From Nostoc sp. B(2019) (GTDB lineage: Bacteria > Cyanobacteriota > Cyanobacteriia > Cyanobacteriales > Nostocaceae), in contig NZ_WVID01000001.1 of NCBI RefSeq assembly GCF_010091925.1, positions 338,894 through 402,893 of the forward strand: a stretch of 64,000 bases of DNA, given 5' to 3'. Shown here piece after piece: positions 1-8,087 of this stretch. The position numbers and the translations under genes are program-made. Below the pieces are notes generated by a model. That model ran no database searches and had not been told where the DNA came from. It saw only the letters and a list, made by a program, of their open reading frames with translations. Position 1 is the stretch's first letter. Each line of letters starts with the position of its first letter.

Positions 1-439
1 CAAAACGCTCGAAACCACGTGACTTATAAAGAGAGGATGCTGCTAAATTATTCGCAGTGACAGCGAGGACAATCTGTCGTAGAACACCAAGTTGTCGGGT
101 ATGGGATAATGCCCGATCGAGAAGCGCTGCTCCAAAACTTTGACGGCGGAATTCGGGCAAAACATACATACTCCATAGTGAACCGATGTGAGCGCGTTTC
201 GGACGACTCTCACGCGAAAAGCCAAGCATTCCTGCTAGTCGTTCTCTGTCATCGAAAGCACCAAAAATACCACTAGTATAATTATCGTGAGCGTGTAGTC
301 TGGCAGCAAAGTCGGTCAAAGTCAAACAAGCCTCCTGCTCAAAACTGGAAGCAAAAGCCGTCGGTGACTCACTCAACGCTTGTAAACGCAGTTCGCGGTA
401 AGCGGCGACATCTTGCGAGTTTAAAAATCGGATTTTCAT
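1..439 (-). CDS. GNAT family N-acetyltransferase, 3' end cut by window edge
   Basis: Reading the minus strand from the ATG at 439 gives 146 codons with no stop before the window edge, so the C-terminus is missing. The protein opens MKIRFLNSQDVAAYRELRLQ, the usual start of a GNAT fold. The later segment MYVLPEFRRQSFGAALLDRA is the acetyl-CoA-binding motif A (V-x-P-x-x-R-x-x-x-x-G), followed by the usual motif-B-like text AASSLYKSRGF. Such enzymes transfer an acetyl group from acetyl-CoA to an amine; the substrate cannot be read from sequence. The family assignment is firm from these motifs, the role is not known. Confidence 0.85.
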   Translation of the reverse strand, partial: MKIRFLNSQDVAAYRELRLQALSESPTAFASSFEQEACLTLTDFAARLHAHDNYTSGIFGAFDDRERLAGMLGFSRESRPKRAHIGSLWSMYVLPEFRRQSFGAALLDRALSHTRQLGVLRQIVLAVTANNLAASSLYKSRGFERF

Positions 440-545
440 GTTATCTGTATTCGCAAGTGATGGTTGTTAAAAATCATTTTTTAGGCGTCCAGAGCATTCC
501 ACTTTGTAAATTTTTCTTGTTCCTTACCCTTTTTAATGTATTTCA

Positions 546-713
546 TTAATTGAGAATTTCCTTGTGCCGAATCAGTACATCCGCTTTGACAAACTTTGGC
601 TCATCTGCTCCAATTTCCTTAGCTAATTCTTGGCATAATTGCCTTTGACTTTCATAGTTTTAATAACGTTGAACGTAATTTACTACAGCTAAAAAAAGCA
701 CTAATAAAAATAG
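546..713 (-). pseudogene. Possible gene remnant in frame after the GAF gene
   Basis: Directly after the GAF gene's stop (714-716) the same minus-strand frame stays open except for one TAA at 660-662. Its first part reads as a short hydrophobic stretch (LFLLVLFLAVVNYVQRY). Its second part reads as a plausible protein tail, RQLCQELAKEIGAD followed by EPKFVKADVLIRHKEILN. No usable start codon precedes the second part. It may be the remains of a small one-helix membrane protein or a chance open frame. I do not recognise a family. Confidence 0.2.
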
Positions 714-1247
714 TTACTCTAAAGCAGATTTGACATAAGAAACTGCAAAAGGTGTAATTTTTTGAACAAGATTATTAATAACTTCTCGCTCATATTCAGT
801 CCATATTCTCGGATGACCAAAAACGCAGGGTTGTAAAATGCCCCAAAGTTGATTATCTTGGCGGATATGAGCATGAATAAGAGCGCGATGCCCAAAATTT
901 TCTTGTTCAAATTGGCGATTTAAGATTTGAGAATCGGCGGTTTCTACGTCTTCGATAAAGATGGAAGGTTCAGCACGCAGCGCAGCAGCAAACATCGGAT
1001 CTTCATCTGGTAAAGATGGGGGTTGCGCTTGCCAGTTCTCATTGTAGACGGTGGGTACATCTGGGGTGCGAACCCAACAAAAGGCAACTCTACCGAGGTT
1101 TGTTTGGGGATTGTGCAGGTAGAGAAAACATCGATCGCACTCCAAAAACTCACCCACAGCTGGTAATAACGCAGTAAATAGGGTATCTGGTGCTTGATCC
1201 GATTCTATAATATTGGCGATCGCAGCAGGAAGATCTTGCTGAGTCAT
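714..1247 (-). CDS. GAF domain protein
   Basis: A 177-residue protein consisting almost only of one GAF domain (about residues 10-165). It shows the cyanobacterial form ECDRCFLYLHNP followed by GRVAFCWVR, and an acidic segment before EREVINNLVQKITPFAVSYV. GAF domains bind small ligands or chromophores and usually sit in signalling proteins; here there is no attached kinase, cyclase or output domain. I see no clear bilin-attachment Cys-His motif. Its start overlaps the stop of the upstream metallophosphoesterase by 4 nt (ATGA), so the two are probably translated together. Ligand unknown. Confidence 0.85.
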   Translation of the reverse strand: MTQQDLPAAIANIIESDQAPDTLFTALLPAVGEFLECDRCFLYLHNPQTNLGRVAFCWVRTPDVPTVYNENWQAQPPSLPDEDPMFAAALRAEPSIFIEDVETADSQILNRQFEQENFGHRALIHAHIRQDNQLWGILQPCVFGHPRIWTEYEREVINNLVQKITPFAVSYVKSALE

Positions 1248-2185
1248 GCTGATTTCAATTGAATAATACCTCTATCAAAAATCCGATTATCAGTGCCAAT
1301 AGCGTTTATTTCTATTCTATCTGGATACACTTCATACGTAGCAAAACTCAAGTTTTCAGTCGAGTATTCAGTCCATTCTGAACGTCCTACAGGACGACTA
1401 CCCGCACCTGCACCACAAATTAGATAAGTTGTCCCATCAATAACACGAGTGCGCTCATAACTATGGTCGTGACCATTGATGTAAAGTTGAACACCGTATT
1501 TTTTAAATAGTGGAGTAAAGTTTTTAATAAAAGTTTGGTTAACCCCATAGTGACCTGATGAATAAACCGGATGATGACCAAATACTACTTTCCAAGTTGC
1601 TTTACTCAGACTTAATTCTTGTTCTAACCAGGGTAATTGATTTTGCCAATCGGCATTACTGTTAGTATCTAAAGCAAAAAATTGTACGCGTTGGCGCAGC
1701 CTCTCCCCAGGAGAATCGCGTTTAAATGTGTAGTAACGTCGTCCATTCATATTAAAGCCAGAATAGCGGACTTGTGGATCACCATTAGCAGTCCGAATAT
1801 CGTGATTACCTAAACAAGCTTGGAATTTTACACCTTGCTTGAGCAAAGGTTGATAGGGACGCTCAAAAACTGCGCCGATTTTCTCTATTTCGCCATTGTT
1901 ATAAATGTTGTCTCCAGCTAAAACTACCAAATCATAAGGATTTCGCTTGTGATAAAAATTCATTGCCCTAGCCACAGCGTACTGTCCTTTAGCTCCAGTC
2001 CCCGTATCTGCCACTGACACAAAACGTAACAACAAGTTCTTTTTAGCTGGGTTGGCGGCTATTGCTATTGAATCGGCAATATCAGCACTTTGATTATTTT
2101 GATGAGCTAACATCCAGCCAACAAATCCTGTACCAATGGCGCTGAGGCTACTTAAAAATAAAAATTGACGGCGTTTCATGTTCAT
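1244..2185 (-). CDS. Metallophosphoesterase with twin-arginine signal (purple acid phosphatase-like)
   Basis: A 313-residue calcineurin-like phosphoesterase predicted to act outside the cytoplasm. The N-terminus MKRRQFLFLSSLSAIGTG has the twin arginine and hydrophobic stretch of a TAT signal. Metal-ligand motifs follow in order: VADTGTG (near residue 58), LAGDNIY (near 90), LGNHD (near 125), VFGHHPVYSSGHYG (near 200) and INGHDHSYERT (near 237). This order matches single-domain purple acid phosphatases. Motif I is ADTG rather than the common GDxG. It overlaps the GAF gene by 4 nt and is divergent from the gene at 2318, so 2186-2317 should hold both promoters. Substrate not known; phosphate scavenging is possible. 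Confidence 0.88.
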   Translation of the reverse strand: MNMKRRQFLFLSSLSAIGTGFVGWMLAHQNNQSADIADSIAIAANPAKKNLLLRFVSVADTGTGAKGQYAVARAMNFYHKRNPYDLVVLAGDNIYNNGEIEKIGAVFERPYQPLLKQGVKFQACLGNHDIRTANGDPQVRYSGFNMNGRRYYTFKRDSPGERLRQRVQFFALDTNSNADWQNQLPWLEQELSLSKATWKVVFGHHPVYSSGHYGVNQTFIKNFTPLFKKYGVQLYINGHDHSYERTRVIDGTTYLICGAGAGSRPVGRSEWTEYSTENLSFATYEVYPDRIEINAIGTDNRIFDRGIIQLKSA

Positions 2186-2317
2186 AAATTCACCAAATCA
2201 ACAGATAGTCAGTTTAGCCGAAGCAATGTGCAATGAGATGATACATTAAGGCTGTAGAGACAATACCTGTAATAATTTTGTGTTATTTGTCTTTGATTCG
2301 CTGCTTTTGGTGAAACC

Positions 2318-3175
2318 ATGTCACAAGACAATCAGAATTCACAACCGCCTTCGTCTCCTAAACCCGAAGCGAATCAGCCTCCTCAAGAACCCTATCAGAG
2401 AATTCAGCCAATTTGGAAGTCTAAAATTATCCAGATTCTCCGAGGGACGATTGGGCTTTTAGAAACGACGGTGGAGAAACTGGAAACAGCACCGCCACCT
2501 GGTAGTGAGGAAAAACCTAGTTTTTTCCAGCAGTTGCAATTGAAGTGGGGTGGACTTTTAAGGACAATCCGCTTATTTTTGCCATCAAATTTGTCAACAA
2601 AGTTATCAGATACAAGTTTGACAGCCATAGTTGCTGTTGTTTCTGTAGTAATAGTTTGGACGACTGCAACTGTCTTTACTGGAAAACCTGTTGAAGTAGC
2701 AACAGTTCCCCCAGTTGAGGAGGTTCCTGCACCCACACCAACGATAATTACTCCACCGGAGTTAGCAGCACCAGAACTACAGCCACCACAGCCACCAGAG
2801 GAAATTACGCCGCCACCAGAACCAGAACCAATTCCCTCGCCAACGCCGACACCAATCTTAGAGTTAACACCAGAACAAACCTTGATTGCAGCCATCGAAA
2901 ATCAAGTAGCGGAAATTAGCGATCGCTTTGCCTCTGGTCTGATAAAGTCAATTCAAGCTAACTTTCGCACCAGCAATCTAACTCTCAAAATTAGCGACGA
3001 TTGGTATACCCTCGAAGAATCTCAACAGAACAAACTAGCCGCAGAAATATTACAGCGTTCTCAAGAACTAGATTTTACCCATTTAGAAATTCTCGACTCT
3101 CAAAATAGGCTGATTGCTCGTAATCCAGTTGTCGGGACTGAGATGGTAATTTTTAAACGACAGACGACAGGTTAA
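2318..3175 (+). CDS. Conserved hypothetical membrane-anchored protein with proline-rich linker
   Basis: I do not recognise a named family for this 285-residue protein. A proline-rich cytoplasmic N-terminus (about residues 1-30) and an amphipathic region precede one transmembrane helix near 98-118 (TAIVAVVSVVIVWTTATVF). A linker rich in Pro, Glu and Thr follows (about 122-185), then a folded C-terminal domain (about 186-285) containing LTPEQTLIAAIENQVAEI and a closing VVGTEMVIFKR. The layout suggests a single-pass protein holding a globular domain at a distance across the membrane or peptidoglycan. The start at 2318 is the first ATG that fits the protein; an out-of-frame ATG at 2280 is rejected. 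It is followed by repeats and then a histidine kinase gene. Confidence 0.75.
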   Translation: MSQDNQNSQPPSSPKPEANQPPQEPYQRIQPIWKSKIIQILRGTIGLLETTVEKLETAPPPGSEEKPSFFQQLQLKWGGLLRTIRLFLPSNLSTKLSDTSLTAIVAVVSVVIVWTTATVFTGKPVEVATVPPVEEVPAPTPTIITPPELAAPELQPPQPPEEITPPPEPEPIPSPTPTPILELTPEQTLIAAIENQVAEISDRFASGLIKSIQANFRTSNLTLKISDDWYTLEESQQNKLAAEILQRSQELDFTHLEILDSQNRLIARNPVVGTEMVIFKRQTTG

Positions 3176-3230
3176 ACAGAGGAGCAGAGGGGCAGGGGGC
3201 AGGGGGGCAAGGGAGACAATGAGAAAATTA

Positions 3231-3286
3231 TTGACTATTGACTATTGACTATTGACTATTGACTCTTGACTCCTGCCTCCTGCCTC
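3231..3286. repeat. Heptamer short tandem repeat (STRR)
   Basis: Eight tandem heptamers: four TTGACTA, two TTGACTC, two CTGCCTC. Heptamer STRRs are typical of Nostoc-type genomes. This one sits just upstream of the histidine kinase start and can be mistaken for an N-terminal extension of it, because an open frame runs through it. Confidence 0.9.
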
Positions 3287-3307
3287 CTTGTTTGGGAAGG
3301 TAAACAA

Positions 3308-4912
3308 ATGAGTAGTGCAACAAAATTTCGACGCGATCGCACATCTAACATTAAAATACCTAAGCTGTTTGCAGGTTGGCAGCAAATATTTGGAGAAGCA
3401 CGCACCCGGATTTTATTCTGGTACTTGCTAATTTTGGTGATCACGTTTCTCATTGCTATTCCGGCATTTCGCTACAACCTCTACCAGCGCATTGATGAAC
3501 GTGTTCGCCAGGACATGACAGAAGACATGGCAGCTTTCAAGTCCTTGATTAGGGGTGAAACGTTTGCTCCAGACGATGCACTCACTGAGGACGATCCAGA
3601 AGACTTAGTGATTAAGCCAGAGCAATTGAAGTGGTTGCTCTCTGGAAAAAAACAAATCACTCCTCCAGACTCCACAGAAGATTTGATGCAGCTTTTCAGA
3701 GCTTATTTGTTGTATCGACTGCCAGAAGATGAATCTTACTTCATCACATTTATCGATGGTGAATTCTACAAATCTAGTCCCAGAGCACGCCCCAAACCGC
3801 TGGCGAAGAACTCACCACTCATGCAACTGTGGGCAAAACAAACCCAACCAGAGGAGGGAGAAAAAGAATTCTCTGACCCTGATGTTAGTAAGATTCTCTA
3901 CATGGTGGAACCGATAAAAATTAATGGACAAACACGGGGAGTCTTCGTTGTTGCTCATAGTGCAGCCGGTGAGCGGGCAGAGGCACTGGAATCAGTCTCC
4001 GTAATTATTGAGGTTTCCAGCCTGGTATTTGTTGTGTCGTCAGTTCTGGCGTGGTTTGCTGCGGGACGGGTGCTGGCTCCCCTACGGACAATTACCACTA
4101 CTGCTCATGCCATTAGTGAAACAGACTTGACTCAACGCTTACCCGCGCGAGGTAAGGGAGAACTGGGAGAACTCGCAAAGACATTCAACGAAATGATGGA
4201 CAGACTAGAGGCAGCCTTTGCCACTCAGCGCGAATTTGTCAACGATGCTGGACATGAACTTCGGACTCCCATTACCATCGTTCGCGGACATCTAGAATTG
4301 ATGGGAGATGATCCCCAAGAGCAACAAGAAACCTTGACACTGGTCATCGGAGAACTAGACCGGATGAGCCGTTTAGTTGATGACATGATTTTGCTGGCAA
4401 AAGCTGAACGCTCGGATTTTTTGCAGTTGGCAACGGTGAATGTGGCAGAATTAACCCAAGAGTTATTTGCTAAAGCCCAGGCATTGGCAGAGCGGGACTG
4501 GCAAATAGATTCAGTGGCAAAGGGTCAGATTATAGTCGATCGCCAAAGAATTACTGAGGCTGTGATGAACCTGGCACAGAATGCAACTCAGCATACTGAA
4601 GAGAGTGATACTATTTCTATAGGTTCTACGATCGCTAAAGGAAAAGTGCGATTCTGGGTACGCGATACAGGCGAGGGAATTCCCCTTGTGGATCAAAAAC
4701 GCATTTTTGAACGCTTTGCCCGGACTACTAACAGTCGCCGTCGTTCTGAAGGTGCTGGACTAGGTTTATCCATTGTGCGAGCGATCGCAGAGGCTCACGG
4801 AGGGCAAGTATTGCTTCGCAGCAAATTAAGAGCTGGTTCGATGTTTACCATCGTTTTACCGCTCGACCCCCCCCAGGAAATCAGTGCTTATGCCCAACAT
4901 TCTCATCGCTGA
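3308..4912 (+). CDS. Sensor histidine kinase (HAMP-HisKA-HATPase)
   Basis: An inner-membrane sensor kinase of 534 residues from the ATG at 3308, chosen because GGGAAGG lies just upstream and the longer frame reads through an STRR. Transmembrane helices lie near residues 35-55 and 230-253 and enclose an external sensor region of about 175 residues. A HAMP domain (about 254-305) follows, then the HisKA phosphoacceptor motif NDAGHELRTPI (His near 316), the N box NLAQNATQH (near 420), DTGEGI (near 452) and GAGLGLSI (near 482). The gene overlaps the response regulator at 4890 by 23 nt, so the two form a coupled two-component pair. The stimulus is unknown. Confidence 0.93.
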   Translation: MSSATKFRRDRTSNIKIPKLFAGWQQIFGEARTRILFWYLLILVITFLIAIPAFRYNLYQRIDERVRQDMTEDMAAFKSLIRGETFAPDDALTEDDPEDLVIKPEQLKWLLSGKKQITPPDSTEDLMQLFRAYLLYRLPEDESYFITFIDGEFYKSSPRARPKPLAKNSPLMQLWAKQTQPEEGEKEFSDPDVSKILYMVEPIKINGQTRGVFVVAHSAAGERAEALESVSVIIEVSSLVFVVSSVLAWFAAGRVLAPLRTITTTAHAISETDLTQRLPARGKGELGELAKTFNEMMDRLEAAFATQREFVNDAGHELRTPITIVRGHLELMGDDPQEQQETLTLVIGELDRMSRLVDDMILLAKAERSDFLQLATVNVAELTQELFAKAQALAERDWQIDSVAKGQIIVDRQRITEAVMNLAQNATQHTEESDTISIGSTIAKGKVRFWVRDTGEGIPLVDQKRIFERFARTTNSRRRSEGAGLGLSIVRAIAEAHGGQVLLRSKLRAGSMFTIVLPLDPPQEISAYAQHSHR

Positions 4913-5558
4913 AGATGAACCCCGGATTGCCTCCTTTATTGAAAAAGGATTGCGATCGCAAGGGTTCACAACCGCAGTTGTTGCCGATGGGCTGCATGTA
5001 CTGGATGTAGCACAGAGTGGAAGTTTTGACTTACTAATTTTGGATCTGGGATTGCCCGGAAAAGATGGATTTCAGGTGTTGGAGGAACTACGCGGACAGG
5101 GAGAAGATTTTCCTGTGATTATCCTCTCTGCCCGGAGTGACATCCACGATAAAATTGCCGGACTAGAAGGAGGAGCTGATGATTATGTCACCAAACCTTT
5201 CCGATTTGAAGAACTTCTAGCGCGGATAAGGGTACGTTTGCGGGGTGCTAGACCTGTAAGAGAAGCTCAAGAACTTGTCCTGAAAACAGGTAACGTGATG
5301 CTTGATCTGCGAACTCGACAGGTGAAAGTAGGCGATCGCCTTGTAGAATTGCCTGCTCGTGAATTTACAATGGCAGAAATGTTTTGCCGTCATCCAGGAC
5401 AAGTCATCAGTCGAGAGCAATTGCTAGATTACGTTTGGGGCTACGACTACAATCCAGGTTCTAATATTGTTGATGTGTATGTCGGTTATCTCCGCAAAAA
5501 ACTAGGCAGCAAAGTCATTGAAACGGTTAGAGGAATGGGTTATCGCCTGCGAATATGA
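4890..5558 (+). CDS. OmpR-type response regulator
   Basis: A 222-residue DNA-binding regulator. The receiver domain (about 1-115) has the acidic pair EDE, the phosphoacceptor aspartate in LILDLGLPG (near residue 51), the switch residue in LSARSD and the lysine of TKPF. The C-terminal winged helix (about 125-220) ends SNIVDVYVGYLRKKLG then VRGMGYRLRI, as in OmpR/PhoB proteins. The ATG at 4890 is preferred over an upstream GTG at 4884 because AGGAAA lies about 9 nt before it. It begins inside the 3' end of the kinase gene, its likely partner. Target promoters are not visible. Confidence 0.93.
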   Translation: MPNILIAEDEPRIASFIEKGLRSQGFTTAVVADGLHVLDVAQSGSFDLLILDLGLPGKDGFQVLEELRGQGEDFPVIILSARSDIHDKIAGLEGGADDYVTKPFRFEELLARIRVRLRGARPVREAQELVLKTGNVMLDLRTRQVKVGDRLVELPAREFTMAEMFCRHPGQVISREQLLDYVWGYDYNPGSNIVDVYVGYLRKKLGSKVIETVRGMGYRLRI

Positions 5559-5724
5559 GAACTTTCTCATGTTTCTTTTCTTATGATTTCATCAATGATT
5601 ACCATACTAACTGAGATGTTTGAAGCCTCTTTACAAAGAGTAAATCGTAGAGTAGGCAATGCCTACCAATATTTTAAATATTCATCACATAAGATTTTGT
5701 GGACATTGCCCACGCTACTTTTTT

Positions 5725-5771
5725 AATTACGAATTACGAATTATGAATTATGAATTATGAATTATGAATTA
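5725..5771. repeat. Heptamer short tandem repeat (GAATTAC/GAATTAT)
   Basis: About six and a half tandem copies of GAATTAC or GAATTAT in the 240-nt gap between the OmpR regulator and the next receiver gene. Just before it, 5655-5676 holds a small palindrome (GTAGGCAATGCCTAC). The rest of the gap shows no gene. Confidence 0.9.
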
Positions 5772-5801
5772 ATCTAAATCCACCTGCTGGGATTGTCGTT
5801 T

Positions 5802-6164
5802 ATGAATCAAATTTTAATTATTGAAGATGAAGCAGGAGTCTCCGCTTTTATTGCAAAAGGGTTGCAAAGACAGGGATACACAACCATCATCGCCGAAGAC
5901 GGACAGCAGGCACTCCTCCTGGTTCAAAACAGTGAATTTGATTTGATACTGCTTGACCTGGGTTTACCACTAGTGGATGGTTGGACGGTATTAAAAGAAC
6001 TTCGTAGACAGGGACAGATACTACCTATTATCATCGTCACAGCGCGTAAGGACGATCACGAACGAGCAAATGCATTCAAAAATGGAGCAGACGACTATAT
6101 TACCAAGCCATTTCGCTTTAGTGACTTATTGGAACGAATTCAAATTCATCTGAGTCGTGGTTGA
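5802..6164 (+). CDS. Single-domain response regulator (receiver only)
   Basis: A 120-residue CheY-like receiver with no output domain. It carries EDE near the N-terminus, the acceptor aspartate in LILLDLGLP (near residue 51), VTARKD and TKPF, so it should be phosphorylated by a kinase. The sequence is close in style to the upstream OmpR receiver and may derive from it. The ATG at 5802 is preferred over the TTG at 5793. The gene ends 3 nt before the ATG of the HAMP receptor at 6167, so these two are probably one unit. That neighbour has lost or never had a kinase core, which leaves the source of the phosphate unclear. Confidence 0.88.
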   Translation: MNQILIIEDEAGVSAFIAKGLQRQGYTTIIAEDGQQALLLVQNSEFDLILLDLGLPLVDGWTVLKELRRQGQILPIIIVTARKDDHERANAFKNGADDYITKPFRFSDLLERIQIHLSRG

Positions 6165-6166
6165 GT

Positions 6167-7291
6167 ATGAAACAGCACAGTAATTTTGATGAACTAGTTT
6201 CTAGACAATCCAATCACCGCTTGCAACCATTAAATAACTCAGATCTGCATACAAGCAATTCTAGACATTGGTTTAGCCACTTGAAGGTTGGTCAAAAGAT
6301 AGGTATCGGGTATGGACTGCTTTTGAGCATCGCCATACTAGGAACTACCATTGGTTTTTTGATTGCGGATCACTACAAGTCCAAGGCACAAAAACGGGAA
6401 GAAGCAGCGATTGAAGAGTTGTATGAAGTCTACCAACTCAAAAGTAGTGTGTTTCGTGTCCGCACCAAGCAACACAGACTGATTTACTACATGGATCGAC
6501 CAGAGATATGGCAAGAAAAATACACTCAGTTACTTAAGTATGTTGCCCAAGCGCGACAAATTTGGTCTGATTTTGAAGCGAACTACAGCATTGAAAAATC
6601 TGCTATATACGATTCTGTAATTGAACAGAGAGCGATTCACCGTTTGTTGCAGACTCATAATGGTTTTAGCGCTTACTTACAGCACACAGAAGCCTTGTTT
6701 CAGGATAATAATCCCAGCAAATTATCACCAAACGAAATTAAGACAGCACAAACTCAACTGTTCAATTTCATGCATGGTTCGTCAGTTTTCAAAATTGATG
6801 ATTTTCTCAATGACATCACAAGCCTTGTTGAAGTTACAGCCCAAGAGTATCAGCAAGCAAAACAGGAACTACAAACCGCAGAGAAATTACGCCTGTATAT
6901 TATTGGCGCGAGCCTGTCACTATTGATAGCGATCGCCACATTATTAGCAATTTACACTAGTCGCGCCATTGCCCATCCCATTCAAGCAGTAACCCACGTT
7001 GCTCAACAAGTTACAGAAGAATCTAACTTCGATTTGCAAGCACCTGTAACAACTAATGATGAAGTTGGAATTTTGGCTGCTTCTCTAAATCGTCTCATTC
7101 AGGAAGTTCAGCAACTCATCAAAGCCCAAAAGGATGCTAACGAACAGCTAGAAGTATACAGCCAGGTGCTAGAAAAGAAAGCGAGCGAACGGACACGAGA
7201 ATTAAATGAGAAAAATCGCCGCCTGGAGTCGGCGTTAGAGGAATTACGTCGCACTCAAGCACAACTCGTGGAAAACGAGCAGGGGGAGTAG
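6167..7291 (+). CDS. HAMP membrane receptor, apparently a histidine kinase truncated before its catalytic core
   Basis: A 374-residue membrane protein with helices near residues 44-68 and 242-265, an external helical sensor of about 170 residues between them, a HAMP domain (about 266-320), and a coiled coil that ends ALEELRRTQAQLVENEQGE. In cyanobacterial kinases this coiled coil normally leads straight into the HisKA domain. Here it meets a TAG inside low-complexity GAGCAGGGGGAG text, followed by a palindromic repeat. No HisKA or ATPase sequence is found before the next gene at 8088. It is therefore either a truncated kinase or a receptor working without one. The single-domain receiver 3 nt upstream is a plausible partner. 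Confidence 0.8.
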   Translation: MKQHSNFDELVSRQSNHRLQPLNNSDLHTSNSRHWFSHLKVGQKIGIGYGLLLSIAILGTTIGFLIADHYKSKAQKREEAAIEELYEVYQLKSSVFRVRTKQHRLIYYMDRPEIWQEKYTQLLKYVAQARQIWSDFEANYSIEKSAIYDSVIEQRAIHRLLQTHNGFSAYLQHTEALFQDNNPSKLSPNEIKTAQTQLFNFMHGSSVFKIDDFLNDITSLVEVTAQEYQQAKQELQTAEKLRLYIIGASLSLLIAIATLLAIYTSRAIAHPIQAVTHVAQQVTEESNFDLQAPVTTNDEVGILAASLNRLIQEVQQLIKAQKDANEQLEVYSQVLEKKASERTRELNEKNRRLESALEELRRTQAQLVENEQGE

Positions 7292-7292
7292 T

Positions 7293-7327
7293 GTTTCGAC
7301 TACGCGGCAGTTGAGCGTAGTCGAAAC
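7293..7327. repeat. Palindromic repeat just after the truncated kinase
   Basis: A perfect 13-bp inverted repeat, GTTTCGACTACGC and GCGTAGTCGAAAC, with a 9-nt loop, two nt after the stop of the HAMP receptor gene. It may act as a terminator or be a small mobile palindrome. It is followed at 7341-7382 by purine-rich text with repeated GGGGAAGCA. Confidence 0.8.
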
Positions 7328-7441
7328 TCAACAACCGGGGTAAGGGGAGCAGGGGAAGCAGGGGAAGCAGGGGAAGCAGGGGGACAAGATTTGTAGCTGT
7401 AATTTTGGGGATTGGGATAAATAGGACTCGCCGACGAGCCT

Positions 7442-7735
7442 TTGATACTCGTGAATGAGTCTTTGATACTCGTGAATGAGTCTTTGATACTCGTGAATGA
7501 GTCTTTGAACTCCGTGAATGAGTCTTTGATACTTGTGAATGAGTCTTTGAACTCCGTGAATGAACCTTTGAACTCCGTGAATGAACCTTTGAACTCCGTG
7601 AATGAACCTTTGATACTCGTGAATGAGTCTTTGAACTCCGTGAATGAACCTTTGATACTCGTGAATGAGTCTTTGAACTCCATTAATGAGTATTTGAGCT
7701 TCATTAATGAGTCTCTAATACTCGCTGACGAGACG
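7442..7735. repeat. 21-bp tandem array, 14 units
   Basis: Exactly fourteen 21-bp units run without interruption. Two main unit types alternate, one with TTTGATACTCGTGAATGAG and one with TTTGAACTCCGTGAATGA. Because 21 is a multiple of three, both strands stay open and give heptad peptides (plus strand LILVNES and LNSVNEP; minus strand DSFTSIK and GSFTEFK). I do not call either frame a gene: no ribosome binding site or conserved context supports one. The unit length equals two turns of B-DNA. A second, diverged 21-bp array lies at 19189-19503. Confidence 0.95.
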
Positions 7736-7858
7736 TAGACGTAGGTTGGGTTGAGGAACGTAGACACCGAAGGTGGCTTCCCGGAGGGTAGCCCAACATT
7801 AAAATCTTGTTTCCAGGTGATATCTGGAAATACCCTTCATTATCCCTGTGCCTCTTGT

Positions 7859-7962
7859 CATACCAATTTAAAAAAAGAATGTGACAGATAGACCATGTAG
7901 AGACGTTGCAATGCAACGTCTCTACCAAAGGATTTGTTGCAATCATTAATTGAATCGGTATC
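7859..7962. mobile_element. MITE-like palindromic element
   Basis: A roughly 104-bp element centred on the near-perfect palindrome at 7897-7925 (14-bp arms GTAGAGACGTTGCA and its complement around one central base). Imperfect inverted ends read ATACCAATTTAA on the left and, on the other strand, ATACCGATTCAATTAATG on the right. No coding capacity. This kind of non-autonomous palindrome is common between genes in Nostoc-type genomes. The rest of 7739-8087 holds another repeat (GTAGGTTGGGTTGAGGAACG near 7741) and the probable promoter of the gene at 8088. Confidence 0.65.
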
Positions 7963-8087
7963 AGGGTTTTCTTCCTGAAAAAATATCATGAGAACTTTCT
8001 CATAAAAGTTTCATAAAAGACTCATGGAAGATTGAGAAGCTGATTAGTAAGGCATCCATTCACTGAATAATTGAGGGACATTTAGCC

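Noticed and set aside
2404..2895. 163-residue minus-strand open frame rich in Gly and Val
   Set aside because: It is the complement of the proline-rich part of the plus-strand protein at 2318-3175; composition alone keeps it open.
3231..3307. Longer N-terminus for the histidine kinase from 3266
   Set aside because: That part is encoded by heptamer repeats; the ATG at 3308 has a good upstream GGGAAGG.
7300..7767. 155-residue minus-strand and 98-residue plus-strand frames over the 21-bp array
   Set aside because: Both arise from a 21-nt period without stops; no start context, domain or conserved neighbour supports a gene.
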